A stretch of 60,000 nucleotides of DNA, taken from Lineus longissimus (Eukaryota; Nemertea; Pilidiophora; Heteronemertea; Lineidae). A program made the translations under genes and the position numbers. The notes below the pieces were generated by a model. The model had not been told where the DNA came from, did not search any database, and worked only from the letters and a program-made list of their open reading frames with translations. The stretch covers positions 16,432,001 through 16,492,000 of the forward strand of contig NC_088321.1 in the NCBI RefSeq assembly GCF_910592395.1. Direction: 5' to 3'. Shown here in pieces: positions 1 to 12,000 of the stretch. How positions within the stretch are numbered: the stretch's first letter is position 1; every line of letters starts with the position of its first letter.

Positions 1-791
1 AAAAACCTTCAAGTGATTCTCTCTCTCTCTCATATTTCTATAAAATTTGAGTTTGAATTTCTTCAAGTCACTTTAAACCAACCCTATACGTTTTAGCAAT
101 GCTTTTGTCTGCATAGATATATGAAACATTAAACCTGTCACGTTTCATCGCATTTGCGTGTGTAATTTTGGCGCCAATCCAGGTAACTCGTAGCTCCATT
201 ATGATAATGATGAACACACGGGGACCTGACCTTTAATGAAATATATACATGAACCTCATTGAATTATAATGAAATGATGTTTTAGGTGAACATTGTCGAC
301 AGTGTATGATGAACCGGGTCAGACAATACAAAGAGGATACGCCAAAATAATCACCTTAAATGTTAAAGGAGGAGGTTCAATTCAGCCGGGCAGAGTGATA
401 CCGATATTGGCCTAAATGTGGCGCTCCCTGCTACCTGCAACGACCCTCTGATATATGGTTGTTGATATCCAATGAACTACATTCACCAGAGTGTTTGAGA
501 GGTGCCTTTCGAATTTCTCAGCAGGGAATCGACAGAGTCCATTTTAGATTCCTGTTTTATACCGCAGGGCTATATTTATCTGAGGATACCTTTGGAAGAA
601 AATGCGGCCGTACAGGAAGCTGATCATGACTGGAAAACAACATTTTACCCGCTTTTCCCTTTAAAACAGACAATGCCACTGATGCCAACAGTGCTTTGTT
701 TTACTGAGAATCTTGTAAGGAGAAATAACGGCGACAACGGAAGCCTTTTTGGACTGAAAAACAACATTTCACCAGCCCGTTAAAGCAGACG
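1..791. other. Region upstream of the four-helix membrane protein gene
   Basis: No gene is recognised here. A CT microsatellite lies at about 17-30. A 93-codon open frame at 502-783 has no known features and probably is not a separate gene. Part of it is an imperfect local duplication: about 628-680 and 748-800 share the pattern GACTG-AAAACAACATTT followed by CAGAC-ATG. The in-frame stop at 726-728 sets the upstream limit for the start of the gene that follows. Confidence 0.5.
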
Positions 792-2662
792 ATGGGACCA
801 AGGAAACAAACCGTGGATTCCACGGTCGTCGTGGAAGATGTTGTTGCAGAGGAGACGAATACGAAAAAGAAGAAGAAGAATAAAGTGGAATTTGAGGACT
901 TGGCTTTTGATGGGAGGTTTTTGTTTCCCAAAGGAACTCTAAAGCTTGCCCAAACGGTGAGTTGTTCCTAATTTTGTCGCTGGAAGTCATGCCATTATCT
1001 CGCATGTTGCATTTCGACCCTGAACTTGGCGACCTCGCCCTGAAACGCAGTCGCTCAATAATCATCTCCAAATAAAGAAAACACATCGACATACATTAGC
1101 AAAGGTTTTTGAGGTTTCAAAAAACCTTAAATAGGAATTTCGATCAGCACATTTTTCACGCAAAACCACTATATCTAAGAGTGTACGTGGTGTCACCCTA
1201 TAGTGAGAAGATTGGCGATCTTTCGAGGCGCTAAAGCGGAGGAGTTGTGAAAATACATCTGTCGACTCCCATTTGATACCAGTGATGCATCTGTGTACTT
1301 TCAGATGTTGAATATCACATGCATAAGCCTGGCAGCAACACACTGGCACTGCCAAGTCCACACGACGAACAACGACGTCCGGGTACTTTCTTTCTCGATG
1401 TTGAACTACACGCGGCAAAACGACCTTGAACTTTGCATGTCTTCTGGCCAGCTGGCCTTGGCGTTCTCGGTGATGTATCTACCAACCACAGTCATACTCT
1501 TCCTCGCCTCCCTGTTATCAATCCCGGAGAAGTTCGGGGGAAAGGAAATATGGTTGTTTATTGTAAGTAAAACCAAAGATATATCGGGCGGACCTACGAA
1601 AATATTAGGCAAAGCAGAAGATAACGTACTTAAGTCGGTGTCAAAGTTTGAAATGTCCTTAGATGGAGAGTCCGGTAGACAATGAAGGCTGTTAATATCT
1701 GAGGGACGGACACTTTTCCAGGGGGGGACATTTTTGACTGCTACACAGCTCGCCTGCTGCTGCCAATTATATGACAGCCAGTTTGGTGCCCATATTGGAT
1801 TGAGGCAAACGGTTTTTCCTTGGCCTCCTTTCTTTTAGGCATAGGACAAGCGTTTTAAGAAAGAATGATTCAGTTTTATCTCCGATGTTTTTGACAAAAG
1901 TTATTTTCTGTTTAAGCAGGATTTGGTCCATGACGTCATAGCCACACTGTTCCTCCTAATTTCGATCATTTTGGCCTGTGTTACTATAACTGGTGGGACG
2001 TATGCTGGTATGACGTCATTCTTAGTGGTGAGTTTTAGAATCTATCAACACATTCTAGATTAAAGTAAGAGTTATATTTCAGCTTATTTCCCACAGAAGC
2101 TCTCCTCAATGATGTATCTTTTGTTGCCTGATGGCAGTTGCAACAACGTGTGCATTCCCATGTACATGTACATTGCTGTGTACATCTGCCTCACCACTGT
2201 CCACAAGGGTCCATTGCGCATGCTCAGATTGACAATATGCCTTTGAAATCACGTGACTTGACGTCACCACGAGACCCACCACTTGGTGACTTGGTTCTCG
2301 TCTTTGACGATAATGGCGTGTTGGTTGCAATGGCGAGGCACTGGGCATCATTTTGTGTCCCGTGGCTATAAATGTCTGTGTCTTTTCAGAGCATGCTCTT
2401 TGTGAATATGGTCGTATACATTATCAGTGCTGTGCTAACTGTAATCGAAATCATTGGCGGGATCGAAACGAGACGAAAAGAACCTAGGAGAAACAGCGCG
2501 CCTCCTAGCGGACAGAGACAGAGGCAGAATGAGCCTGCAATTATAGCAAGAGGAGCGGGTGATCCGCACGATGATGTCATAATCATCCCTGTCCCCAGGT
2601 TGAAACAAAGTCCTGGCAAAGACAAAGAACAGAGAAGACAAAGGGGAAAATCACATTCGTAA
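792..2662 (+). CDS. Four-transmembrane protein, MARVEL-like (4 exons, 267 aa)
   Basis: Exons are 792-956, 1305-1562, 1920-2027 and 2390-2662. Every donor is GTGAGT or GTAAGT, or is followed by a clean pyrimidine-AG acceptor, and all three introns are phase 0. The ATG at 792 is the first Met after an in-frame TAA at 726. The protein starts with a soluble acidic and lysine-rich segment (residues 1-45). A weak first helix (about 50-70) follows, then strong helices at about 104-126, 146-168 and 180-202, and a basic cytosolic tail ending in KDKEQRRQRGKSHS. The start of the membrane region (FPKGTLKLAQT) and the four-helix spacing resemble MARVEL-domain proteins, which act in vesicle traffic and at membrane junctions. 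The family call is inference from topology and short motifs; other four-helix families remain possible. That this is a real spliced gene is much more certain. Confidence 0.7.
1707..1727. repeat. Repeat family F, copy 1 (inside intron 2 of the MARVEL-like gene)
   Basis: The 21-bp string running from CGGACACTTTTCC through AGGGGGGG is also found at 59235-59255, almost 58 kb away. A shared word this long suggests the end of a dispersed element. Its full extent is not visible from two copies. Confidence 0.35.
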
Positions 2663-2859
2663 TATATCATTATAAAATGGACGGGAAGCAGTAAAGCGTT
2701 GTAACTAGTAGTCCTGGGTGATGCCGGTTGATCATTTCTGGGGAAATATTTGAAAAATGCATTTTGAGCAGCAAAACATTGCCACCTGCTTCCTTCAAAT
2801 CGTGGAGTGATATGCAGTCCATGAATTATAACACGAAACTCTTTGACATGTAATATTTT

Positions 2860-2865
2860 ATTAAA
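2860..2865 (+). terminator. Possible poly(A) signal ATTAAA
   Basis: The common variant signal ATTAAA lies about 200 bp after the stop codon of the MARVEL-like gene. No stronger AATAAA is seen between the stop and this site. This is a position-based guess. Confidence 0.25.
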
Positions 2866-3880
2866 CGTGACGAATAACACATGTTTCTATTACGTAGACC
2901 ACATATATTGAAAAAACTTTATGACGTCACTTCCGGAAATAGTTGCAGTTTTGGTGTCATTTCTGATGACGAATCAAAAAAGATAAAACACCAATAGCGC
3001 ATCTGTGACGTCATTGGTGTAAAAACCTCGTCAGCGCCGTAAGGTAATAGAGAGGATAAGGAATCATCACCCATACGCCAACACCAGCGATCACACTGTC
3101 AAATCAACCTCATTGCGCATGACCGGAACTATCTATATCGACGTCTTGAATATTATCGCTGCTTTGGAAAATGTCGTCAAATTTAACCTCTAAGGTTTTC
3201 TTAAGGATGGGGATGGAATAAAAGTGTTGACCGATTGCATACTTTGTTTTGTTCGAGTGTAGTAGCTTATTTTGTCTTACCTTGCGCTCGCTTTGTGACG
3301 ACAAGAGAACCACCGTTGAGGGTGTTACATCCAGTGGTCTGAGACTTTCATTTCAAATCGGTTCTAGTGACATATCGTGTATAGACGATATACTCGGCGA
3401 TGCACGTTCAAATAATTCCACGGAACGCGATATAGGGCACGCGTGCATTATGACGAAGATATGTTACCCAACTGGTCACGAATCGTTGTATTTAAACGGC
3501 GACAACGGTCACTATGTCTCCGTGTATCGCCTATGCATTGTCCAGATTAATGATTTGGGGCCGAGGTTTCTGGTTGTGCCTTAACGAATAGTTCCCGATG
3601 TTCCCGACAGGTACATCGATCGTCGGTATGGGCAGCCATTTTCATTTGCTGCCTATTATTATATTGGCCAATCCGACCGGAAAAGGCGAGAGCCGACATG
3701 CAAGTAAATAGCGCATTAGCAATAAGGCTGACCGAGTCAGGTCATGCTAAAAACATCGCGTTAGTGTTGGCATTAGCGGAACAATCTCTTATCCTTTTCA
3801 TTATCTCGTCCGAATTCGAAGATTCTCAGTCTCGCAAATATGACGTCATTCAACATTTGACAACACAGTACAGGGTGTCC
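2866..3880. other. Intergenic region, no gene recognised
   Basis: Open frames on both strands (3110-3313 minus, 3249-3584 plus) overlap each other and carry no motif I know. A short hairpin, ACACCAAT paired with ATTGGTGT, sits at about 2989-3020 and encloses one CRE palindrome. Confidence 0.4.
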
Positions 3881-4408
3881 CAAAACGATGCAGTAAATGA
3901 TCGAGTAAAGATTATTTCGTCAGGAAAACACCATGCCATGCTTTGAAGTCACATGACACCAGTTGCATGGCCTGTGTCCGTTAGCATTCGACAGCTTTCG
4001 CAACATCTACGATCGACGAATGGCCAGATCAACTACAAATGATATAAGAAATGATGTAGTTTAATGTCGAATCATTCCCGACCACATTAACCCTTGTGGA
4101 GTCAATTCGGGAGACCACAAGTGACGACAGAAACCAATCTCCAAGCCTCGCCATTAGTAACGGTTACATAGTGATACAAGCACCGTTTACTAGCCTAGCT
4201 AGCGTACATTTGGCCTCTTCCGGTTGGTCACTTCCGGGAAGCAAATCATTGGGAGCTTGGACAGAAACGTCACCCATGACGTCACGCATTCTCGAGTTGT
4301 CTCGTCTGCTGGAAGTGTATTGCTTGGAGCGCCGTTGTCGGGCATTTAACGAACGAATATTTCCATTTTAGCATTTGGTACTACCGGAACCTTTTGGAAC
4401 ACCCCGTA
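3879..4408. mobile_element. Small inverted-repeat transposon (MITE) with TA target duplication
   Basis: The left end CAGGGTGTCCCAAAACG (from 3881) and the reverse complement of the right end (CGGGGTGTTCCAAAAGG, ending 4406) match at 14 of 17 bases. Both are flanked by TA (3879-3880 and 4407-4408), as expected for mariner-type insertion. The interior of about 525 bp has no transposase and contains a copy of repeat family A. This fits a non-autonomous element mobilised in trans. Confidence 0.55.
4129..4245 (+). repeat. Repeat family A, copy 1
   Basis: The segment starts with CCAATCTCCAAGCCTCGCCA, passes through GCTAGCGTACATTTGGCCTC and ends near CTTCCGGTTGGTCACTTCCG. The same order of words is found at 9586-9795, and a shorter copy at 5891-5965. 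No tRNA-like or coding content was recognised, so the class (SINE or MITE) is open. Confidence 0.6.
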
Positions 4409-5890
4409 TATCATAATTTGTATACAAAGAAACATTATACATTTAGATAATTTCACGAGAACTTGGTTCATAAAATCATTTCGCCATCTTGCAAGAAGGT
4501 ATAAAATATAAACTTATATAATCATATAACAACATCATTATGAAAGACAAGACATTTATACAGAGAGAAAATGTACAATAACATGATGAAATAAAGACCC
4601 ACAACCGTGATCAGGAGAAAAACGGATTTCTTAAGGGGTAAACACGGTGTATAATGTCCCAAATGTGAACAATAGCGCGTATACTACGTCCAAGTGGATC
4701 CGGTACCGATCTATTGAATCCTTGAATCATACTACGTCCGAGAAGATCGGGTTCCGATAGATTGAATCGTTTCTTCTCACAGCCGGATGTGTTTAGGGAG
4801 GATTCAATAGAACGGAACCGTATCGACAAGAACGTACTACACGCGGAATAGTTCCGATTTGGGATATCACACTGAAAGTAAGAAAAGGGCCCGAAATTCA
4901 TTGGATACATACGTTTTGTTTGTTTGAATTAACAATGAAGACACGACATTGGATGCAAAAACATATGGCCAGGACAGTCGATGAAAAAGAGTCGTTTATA
5001 TAAATCGCTTGATCTGCATCCCAAAGAGATAAGCGGTTCGTTGTGCTCATTCACTTTGTTAAACGCTCAGCAACAACGAGGGAGAACCAAGAACCCCAGA
5101 CATCTTCAGAACGGTTACTCCATGAAAGGTTATGTCACTTTTTCAAATGCCTGTGATTTTCAGTCACAGCTTCTCTCCACTGATGACGTCAAGGACTTTT
5201 CACAACAACTACGATCACGTGTCCATGTGTACATTATACGCTTACATTTCGATGATTGAATCGAAGACGTCTTTTGTTAAAATGGAGACAGTACATATAC
5301 AGATATAAGTTGCCCGAAATAGGCGTAAGATGTCGCTCATTTTATGCTCGAATGACTCTGTTCAGAGCTTAAAGCAAGTTTGATCTGACGCCTGTGTTTG
5401 AAACTATAAAGAAGCTTAGATACTGAGGTATTCAACATGATACAAATTTCATTAGCAAAAGATTCGTTCTTTGATGACAACCTCCCCTGATGCACCAAGG
5501 AAAGACTGCTTTCCGAACACATCAAAGAGTACTTCGTCAGCAAATATCGCGAAAACGTCATCAAATTTTGCGACTCACGTCAACAGATCATGAGTATTTC
5601 ATTACTGAGGTAAACTTTGTTATGTACAAACAATAATTCCATTTGGGAATCTTGACGATAATGACTGGTCATGTGATCAAGAACATGGCCACGACTGTCA
5701 GGTGATCAAGAGACCTTGATCGAGGATTTTCAAACTTGCCAAACCTTTCCTGGTCATTTATCAACTTAAATCGTCTGTTGGTTTACAGAATGTCACAGGA
5801 CAGGCTTACAACCCGTCACGTGATACACAATCGAGATCCCTCAGTATTCAATTTTGGCGCGTGATATCTCGTCCATTCACGTGTATATGC

Positions 5891-5965
5891 TTCCAATCTC
5901 CAAGCCTCGGCAATGGTTGCCGGTTGCCAAGTCATAGACTGGCTCCGTTTATTAGCGTACAATGC
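5891..5965 (+). repeat. Repeat family A, copy 2 (short, diverged)
   Basis: It begins CCAATCTCCAAGCCTCGGCA and ends with CCGTTTATTAGCGTACAATG, matching the start and middle of the family A copy at 4129. It overlaps the likely poly(A) signal of the aminopeptidase gene, so the repeat may supply the 3' end. Confidence 0.5.
5948..5953 (-). terminator. Likely poly(A) signal AATAAA of the aminopeptidase gene
   Basis: TTTATT on the + strand reads AATAAA on the - strand. It lies 66 bp past the stop codon at 6019-6021, a normal distance for a short 3' UTR. It is inside a family A repeat fragment. Confidence 0.45.
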
Positions 5966-6018
5966 ACAGGTCTGCAGCGAACCATACAGAAGTTGATTCC
6001 GATGATAATATCACCATC

Positions 6019-9000
6019 TCATGTTCCTTTCGTTTCCTCCTTTACGTTCTCCTTCAGCCAGATGGCTATCGTGTCGTAGTTGTTCTTCATCCATTTAATG
6101 TTGGCTCTGAAAACATCAACAAGAGTCCAATAAAAGACGACAGGAGGTGATGAGACCATATTACAGACAACCGTTTCTCCATGCAGTTGGTACCAACAGG
6201 TTCCTGTAAGCACAAGGTGCACAGTCCTGTGAAAGCTTCGAGTTCAAATGATGCCCAATATGTATCGTTAAAGTGCATCATGCTAGACTTGATCAAAACC
6301 TTGTTTGTCAGCTCGTCCTACAAGGATATAGATTGGGGGTGGATTCCTCCAGATAACCCTGCATGCAGCTCTGAAGGCATTGGAGAATCATGGCACTACT
6401 TACTTTAAAAGAGCAATGGCATTGTCTGCTTCGTTCTGGGCTTTGCCGTCAGGGGGAGTCTCCTTGAATAACTTGTTCACCTGAAATTATCATCGGATGT
6501 ATTTGTCAGTGCTTTTGTTGTCTTGGGGCCAAGAGTAAGAGTCGGTCTTTTTTGGCCTTCTGGTTTATGATATGAGGTTAAGGCTAGGAGTCTTCTCACA
6601 GTCGAACATCAATGCTAATGTCAGGTCTTGGAGTTGACAACAGAAAATCTTGAAAATCAGTGCCAGTTAGGCAAGCCAACAAAGGTTTAATACCAAACAA
6701 TCAATGCTTCCTCTTCATCCTACCGTCTTTCCCTACAACGTGTAAGCAACGAGTCATGAATTATTTGCAAAGAGTGTTGGCAAGCTGTACTGGAAAACCA
6801 AAGTTAGAAAGCTTTCCAACCCAAAAAGAATTTTATCAAACATTACAATGTATTTACCTGTTGTAGTTCGTATTCCGTGTTCAGTTTTGAGGTACTATAG
6901 CCGATCACACTCCGTAATACAAAGTTGTCATTGCTGAACCTGCAAAAGGTTTGGAAATGATTTAGAAATTGCAGGTCATATTCTGAAAAAAAAATGCTCT
7001 GTTGATAGCTTTTTTGGTGTATTGCTTGGGGCACCTCGCATGCGCAGTTTGCTTGGTGAAAGATTCAACAACGCTTTCTCCCATCGCAGTAAGCTACTGC
7101 GCATCCCCGTGCACGAGAGATATCCTAGCGACAATCCTGGGGGGAGGATCTATAGATTCCGAGTCTCATTTCGTTCATTTGGCAACTGACACGCCCAGTT
7201 CGCTGGATTGTCGACTCAACAATCATTCCAACTACATGTATGTCCAAGCTGTGATATGGTGCATATCAGCCTGACTCTCAATTAAACATTTCCCGTCAGC
7301 CTTTACTGTAACTGATGCCAATGTGACTGTTTAGAAAGATTTCAGACACGCTCTCTGATAAAAGGAAGACGCTCTTTAAAAAATTCTAATCATGCCACTA
7401 TTGTGCATGCACGCTTCTGAGCCATCTTGACTTTAAATGGCAATGTTAGCCTTAAAAGCTTTGAGATGGCTCGCAGCAGGCAAGCTATCGAATGTTAGCG
7501 TGTGCAGGCAAGCTATCGAATGTTAGCAAGCGCGAAAAGCGAAAATCATGTAAAATGCAGTATAGGAAATGAGATTTTGAGTTGGTTGTTAAGCGTTCCT
7601 GGTCTGCGGCAAACATGCAAAAATAATACCGGTCACAAAAGTCATTCAAAATAACTGGGGTCTAAAGCATGTTTCTTGAAGAATGCATAACAAAAAAAGG
7701 CAGTATTCATAAGAGTTTATCTGTGGCAGAATAGTGTTATTCTTCATGCAGGACCAACGTGGTTGAAGCAAATCTGCGGTGAGCGGGCAGTTGTTTCAAA
7801 ATTTGCCTCAATTCCAATATGGCCGCCAAAATCTAAAATGGCCGTTCAAATAATAAAAGTGGGTGTCAACATGCGGGAAGGTTGCATTCAAAGCGATTCT
7901 ATTGGTTAACACAACACCACGTGACGTGCAGTGTTACCTCTCGTTCAGTTCTTTCCACTTCATCAACATAAAAGTGAAACTAATACTTTGGCCGAGAGGT
8001 GTCGCTGCGAGATATGTAAACACCAATCGGATGTCTTGTTGGCGGATTCTGGTCGGGTCAAAACACCATTCTGCGTATCTGAAATGGCGAAGGTCAAGGT
8101 TATTGTGCGTTTGTGTGTTGCTACTGACGACCTCATGTCATTGACCAATCACGACAACTTTACATTAGATTGTCACCCCCGTGCGCGTGTGGCTTTGCAA
8201 AAACATATACATTTTGGATGCATAAGCATTATTGTTTTGTTTTTTTTGAAAGGAAACATTTGCGCTGTTTTTATGCAAAATGACTGCTTCTCTTGTCTTG
8301 GGAAGAGTGCGCTTGAAAGACTGCTTGTCGCTGATTGGTCAAATCAATGAGGACGTCACGTCGCCACGGCAATGTACTTACATGTCGTTTAATACTTTCC
8401 ATTTTGTCAAGAGAAAGTTATAGAGGACCATACGACTGAGGGAAGTCCTACCGAGCACAGCTGTCATGAGGCGGACATCTTGTAATCGTGTCACTGTCCT
8501 GTCAAGCATCCAACCTGCAAACCTGGGAGTTAAGCTGTTAAGTTTAGAAGTAGCTAAGGGCTGGGGACGGGAGTGGGTGTTTCTAGGTAGTCCATGGACT
8601 GAGGGATACTGACCCAGCACGCCTGTCATGAGTAGGATGTCTACACACGTGAACTTGTGAACGCGTCACTACCTTTCAAACTTCTTGGGTAGTTAAGCTG
8701 TTAAGTTTAGAAGAAGCTAAGGGCTTGGGTGGGCTGGAGTGTCTTGGCTAACAATGGGCTGAGGGATGCCGACCCAGCACGGCTGTCATGAGTAGGACGT
8801 CTTGTAAATACGTCACACAACCTGGGAAACAACCTGGGAACTTCAACTGTTAAATCAAGAACTTCAGAACTGGGGGAGGGGGGGGGGGGGGGGGAACTGA
8901 TTGCAACTGTCTACGTTTCCGTCAACGTCACTACCGGCGATCAGGACCCGTATGATATCAACCAACCTCCATAACAACCAAGGCTCCCTGGTATAACCCA

Positions 9001-12000
9001 AGGCGTTCATCATTGTCTCCTTCTCCGAGACCACCTTGGTACTCTGCGCTTTCTCCCACAGGAAGTCCCACTCTTTCTGTCCGCCATATTTGATTCCTGT
9101 TGAGTAGACGATGAAGGCGTAGTCTGGGATGATATAGGAGCCGTTTTTCATCCAGGCGGTGAAGGCGTCACGTGCGTATTTAATGGCGTCCGGTACTGCA
9201 ACGCGGCAGGCGGCGTCCAGGATCAAACTCCGTAGTTTTCTGAAAGAATGCGATTGTCATTAAGAAAGGATGAAAACAAAGACAAGCGACCATTACAATA
9301 TAGCAATCTACGGACGAGGTGTATTGTCGTGGTTAGCTGGTCGAGGTGTACCATCGAATCTGATCACCATAGCGTAGCGATATATCAAAATAGATCCTTC
9401 AAAGAAAGTACTAAAACGGCTATTTCGATAAAAGAACTATGGAATTGGAACCATTTGAATGAATAAAAAACAACAACATATTTGTGGGCTTGTACTTCAA
9501 TTGGCTCTTTCAATAATTTGTAAACTGCATGCAACTCTGCCACACGGCGATTGCGAGTGGAGATTGTGAAATTGGCCAGAGTTAAAAGCAATCTCCTAGC
9601 CTCGCCATTGGTAATGCTTGCTTAGGGATACCAGCACGGTTTACCGACTCTGCCCCAAAGTTAAAAGCAATCTCCTAGCCTCGCCATTGGTAACGTTTGC
9701 TTAGTGATACCAACGCAGTTTACCATCTCTGCCCCAGATTAGCTAGCGTACATTAGGCCTCTTCCGGTTGGTGTCTTCCGGTTTAATGAGGCAAATGAAG
9801 CGAAGTTGTCTCATTGGGAGATTAATTGAAAAATAGAAAATGAGGCTGATACGTCTAGCGGGGCAGTAGACACTCACCGCTGAGGTAATGACGTAGGCAT
9901 TGGTCCTGACACACCTGCGCGACGGAAAGCTGGCGCCACTAAATTCCTGATGTACGTCTGCAGCAGTCCGTAAACCTCGCTCCTAGACAGCATCGACTCT
10001 ATCCAGTTAATAGAACTGATGGCAGTTTTCCATGGGACGAAATCTTCTTCTTTGGATAGGTACGAGGATACGTTGAGGGCGACGGCGTAGCTCAGTCGGT
10101 AGGCCCTGGAAGATAGAAATATACCATGTTGAGTCATAGCATTCAGATAGCCATTCACTCCTGATGTTTAAGAACGAAGAACAAAGTACAAATGTCTTTT
10201 GTTATATGGTCCAGCGCTAATCTTCACACGACACTGAAATCATCGTGTAGACTTTGCTTTGGCACAATCTGTAGAGAGACGTTGAAATATCATTGACAAA
10301 ATGAAGCATATTTCGTACTTCTTCTATTATCGCTCTTCGTAAGGGTTGCGAAACGTGCCTAATGTCTTTTCATAGCAACCGCTATGGTTTTTAAAAAGAC
10401 CGAGAATGAAATACAGATGCAGTGATAGTCCTGTCTTCATCTTTGCTTAGACCATTCCAAACTGCCACACTGGGATACCAATCCGACCAAACAAGAGCGC
10501 TACGTGTTCCCACAGGCGGTGCGCACAACACTATTTGTTGGAAATATATTTTGGCAAAGCCAATAAGAGATTCCTTTTCAACAGACCAAGAGGCATCTGT
10601 GTTTGTAAGTTGAACATTTGAAGTTGTCCTGAACATATCAAATAAAGAATGGAAAGTGTCACAATCTAGGTTATTGTTTGTTCATTTCATCATTAGGACC
10701 CGTTCATAATCCAGGACAATATTTGACACGTCCTTCCAAGGCAGGTTGTTCAAATCCAATGAGCACAAAGTTTGATGATAGCCTTCAAACGTGGCGTGAG
10801 GTTTGTGACCTAACATGTTTGTCTGCAACAAGAGGTCCCTGTAAAGAAACCATCAGGACCAAGCGTGTTGTCGCATCTCGTTTGCAGTCACAATCATACC
10901 CATATGACTGTAGAGGATGTTCTTTCATACACTTTTTAAGATGATCAGGTCTCCGACCGCTGCACGTGCCTGCTCATTATATGTAGGTGCACAGAGAACA
11001 TCCCACCCAACCCCCCCGCGTTCTGCGACAGTGCAGGCATGTGGCTTTGTGTATTGGCCAGCACGCTTGCTGTGGATGCCTCGTATGATGACGCCATCTA
11101 TCGGCAAAACCTACCTGAATTTAGGAGGTGTGGATCTCAAAATATTGACCAACCTTGGAAGTCTGGTCCAATGAGGCAGTCAAGAAAGACAAGAGACACA
11201 GTCTCTGTGAACAGATCGGATGTCTTGTCGATCACCGCCAGTTTCCTCACCTACCTTGCTAAATTGAAAGCATCTCCGATCAGTCCAGCCCTGTTGGCTT
11301 GGGTCAGTTTCTTATGGTCTGTCTTCAGTTGAACGATCAGCCTCAGCCATAGTTCATGCTCGTAGGTGACACGGTAGAAGCCCATGTAGTTGTAGTTGCC
11401 TATTATCCATGCATCGCCAGGGAGGTAGATTTCAGCTGAAAAGAAAATAGTTGTCTATTCACATTCTCCTAAAACGGCAAACATAAAAACATTTTCTGCT
11501 ATGTAACATATTTCTCTCTGTTTGACAGAATCACATCTTTATCTTACTTCTACATGTTTAAGAACGCACCTTTATCCATGTTCATCCACTCGAGTTTGAC
11601 CCTTGAGCTATCCTGAGTTTGATAATGGAACGGAATGTACCATTTGTAGCTGAAACAACATGAAAGATTTATGTCAAAGAAGATGATGGTTCTTCTTAAG
11701 TGTCAACACTGAGCGACTTTGTTAAAGTTATTCTTATTGCTCATTCACTCCAATTGACCCTTGAGCCATCCTGAATTAAATGTATAATGCAATATACCAT
11801 GTATAGCTGAAAGAAAATAGAGGATGATATGACAATAGATAGAAGATGAGCGTCACTTTCTTCTTTTACGTGGCAACACTGTGGAAATCTTGATATAAAA
11901 TGAAAGTAATGTTATTTACCCGTAAGGACTGTCACTGGGGTCAAACTTCTCATCAGGATTGAGTAGGAATCTCTCCTGTTTAAGTAACACCCGGTCATTA

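Larger units (their letters stand above)
1931..5191. promoter_or_regulatory. Cluster of eight perfect CRE palindromes (TGACGTCA)
   Basis: TGACGTCA occurs at 1931, 2011, 2259, 2922, 3006, 3841, 4277 and 5184. The first two lie in exon 3 of the MARVEL-like gene, the third in its last intron, and the rest between the two genes. In the rest of the 60 kb I found only two more (12064, 16447). The site is the classic target of CREB/ATF bZIP factors. Whether it is bound here is unknown; some copies may be carried by repeats. Confidence 0.4.
4409..6018. other. Region downstream of the aminopeptidase, no gene recognised
   Basis: A short direct repeat of about 50 bp lies at 4680-4770 (ACTACGTCC, then GGTACCGATCTATTGAATC, and again as GGTTCCGATAGATTGAATC). 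Open frames at 4611-4910 and 4981-5259 show no known motif. A family A fragment lies at 5891-5965. Confidence 0.4.

Noticed and set aside
2386-2880. 164-codon minus-strand open frame
   Set aside because: It is antisense to the last exon of the MARVEL-like gene, whose splice signals and helices support the + strand.
8864-8967. Aminopeptidase exon 12 reading through into a proline-rich end
   Set aside because: The reading continues into the poly-G run (as PPPPP). Splicing at GTTGGT (8966) restores the family sequence through exons 13 to 16.
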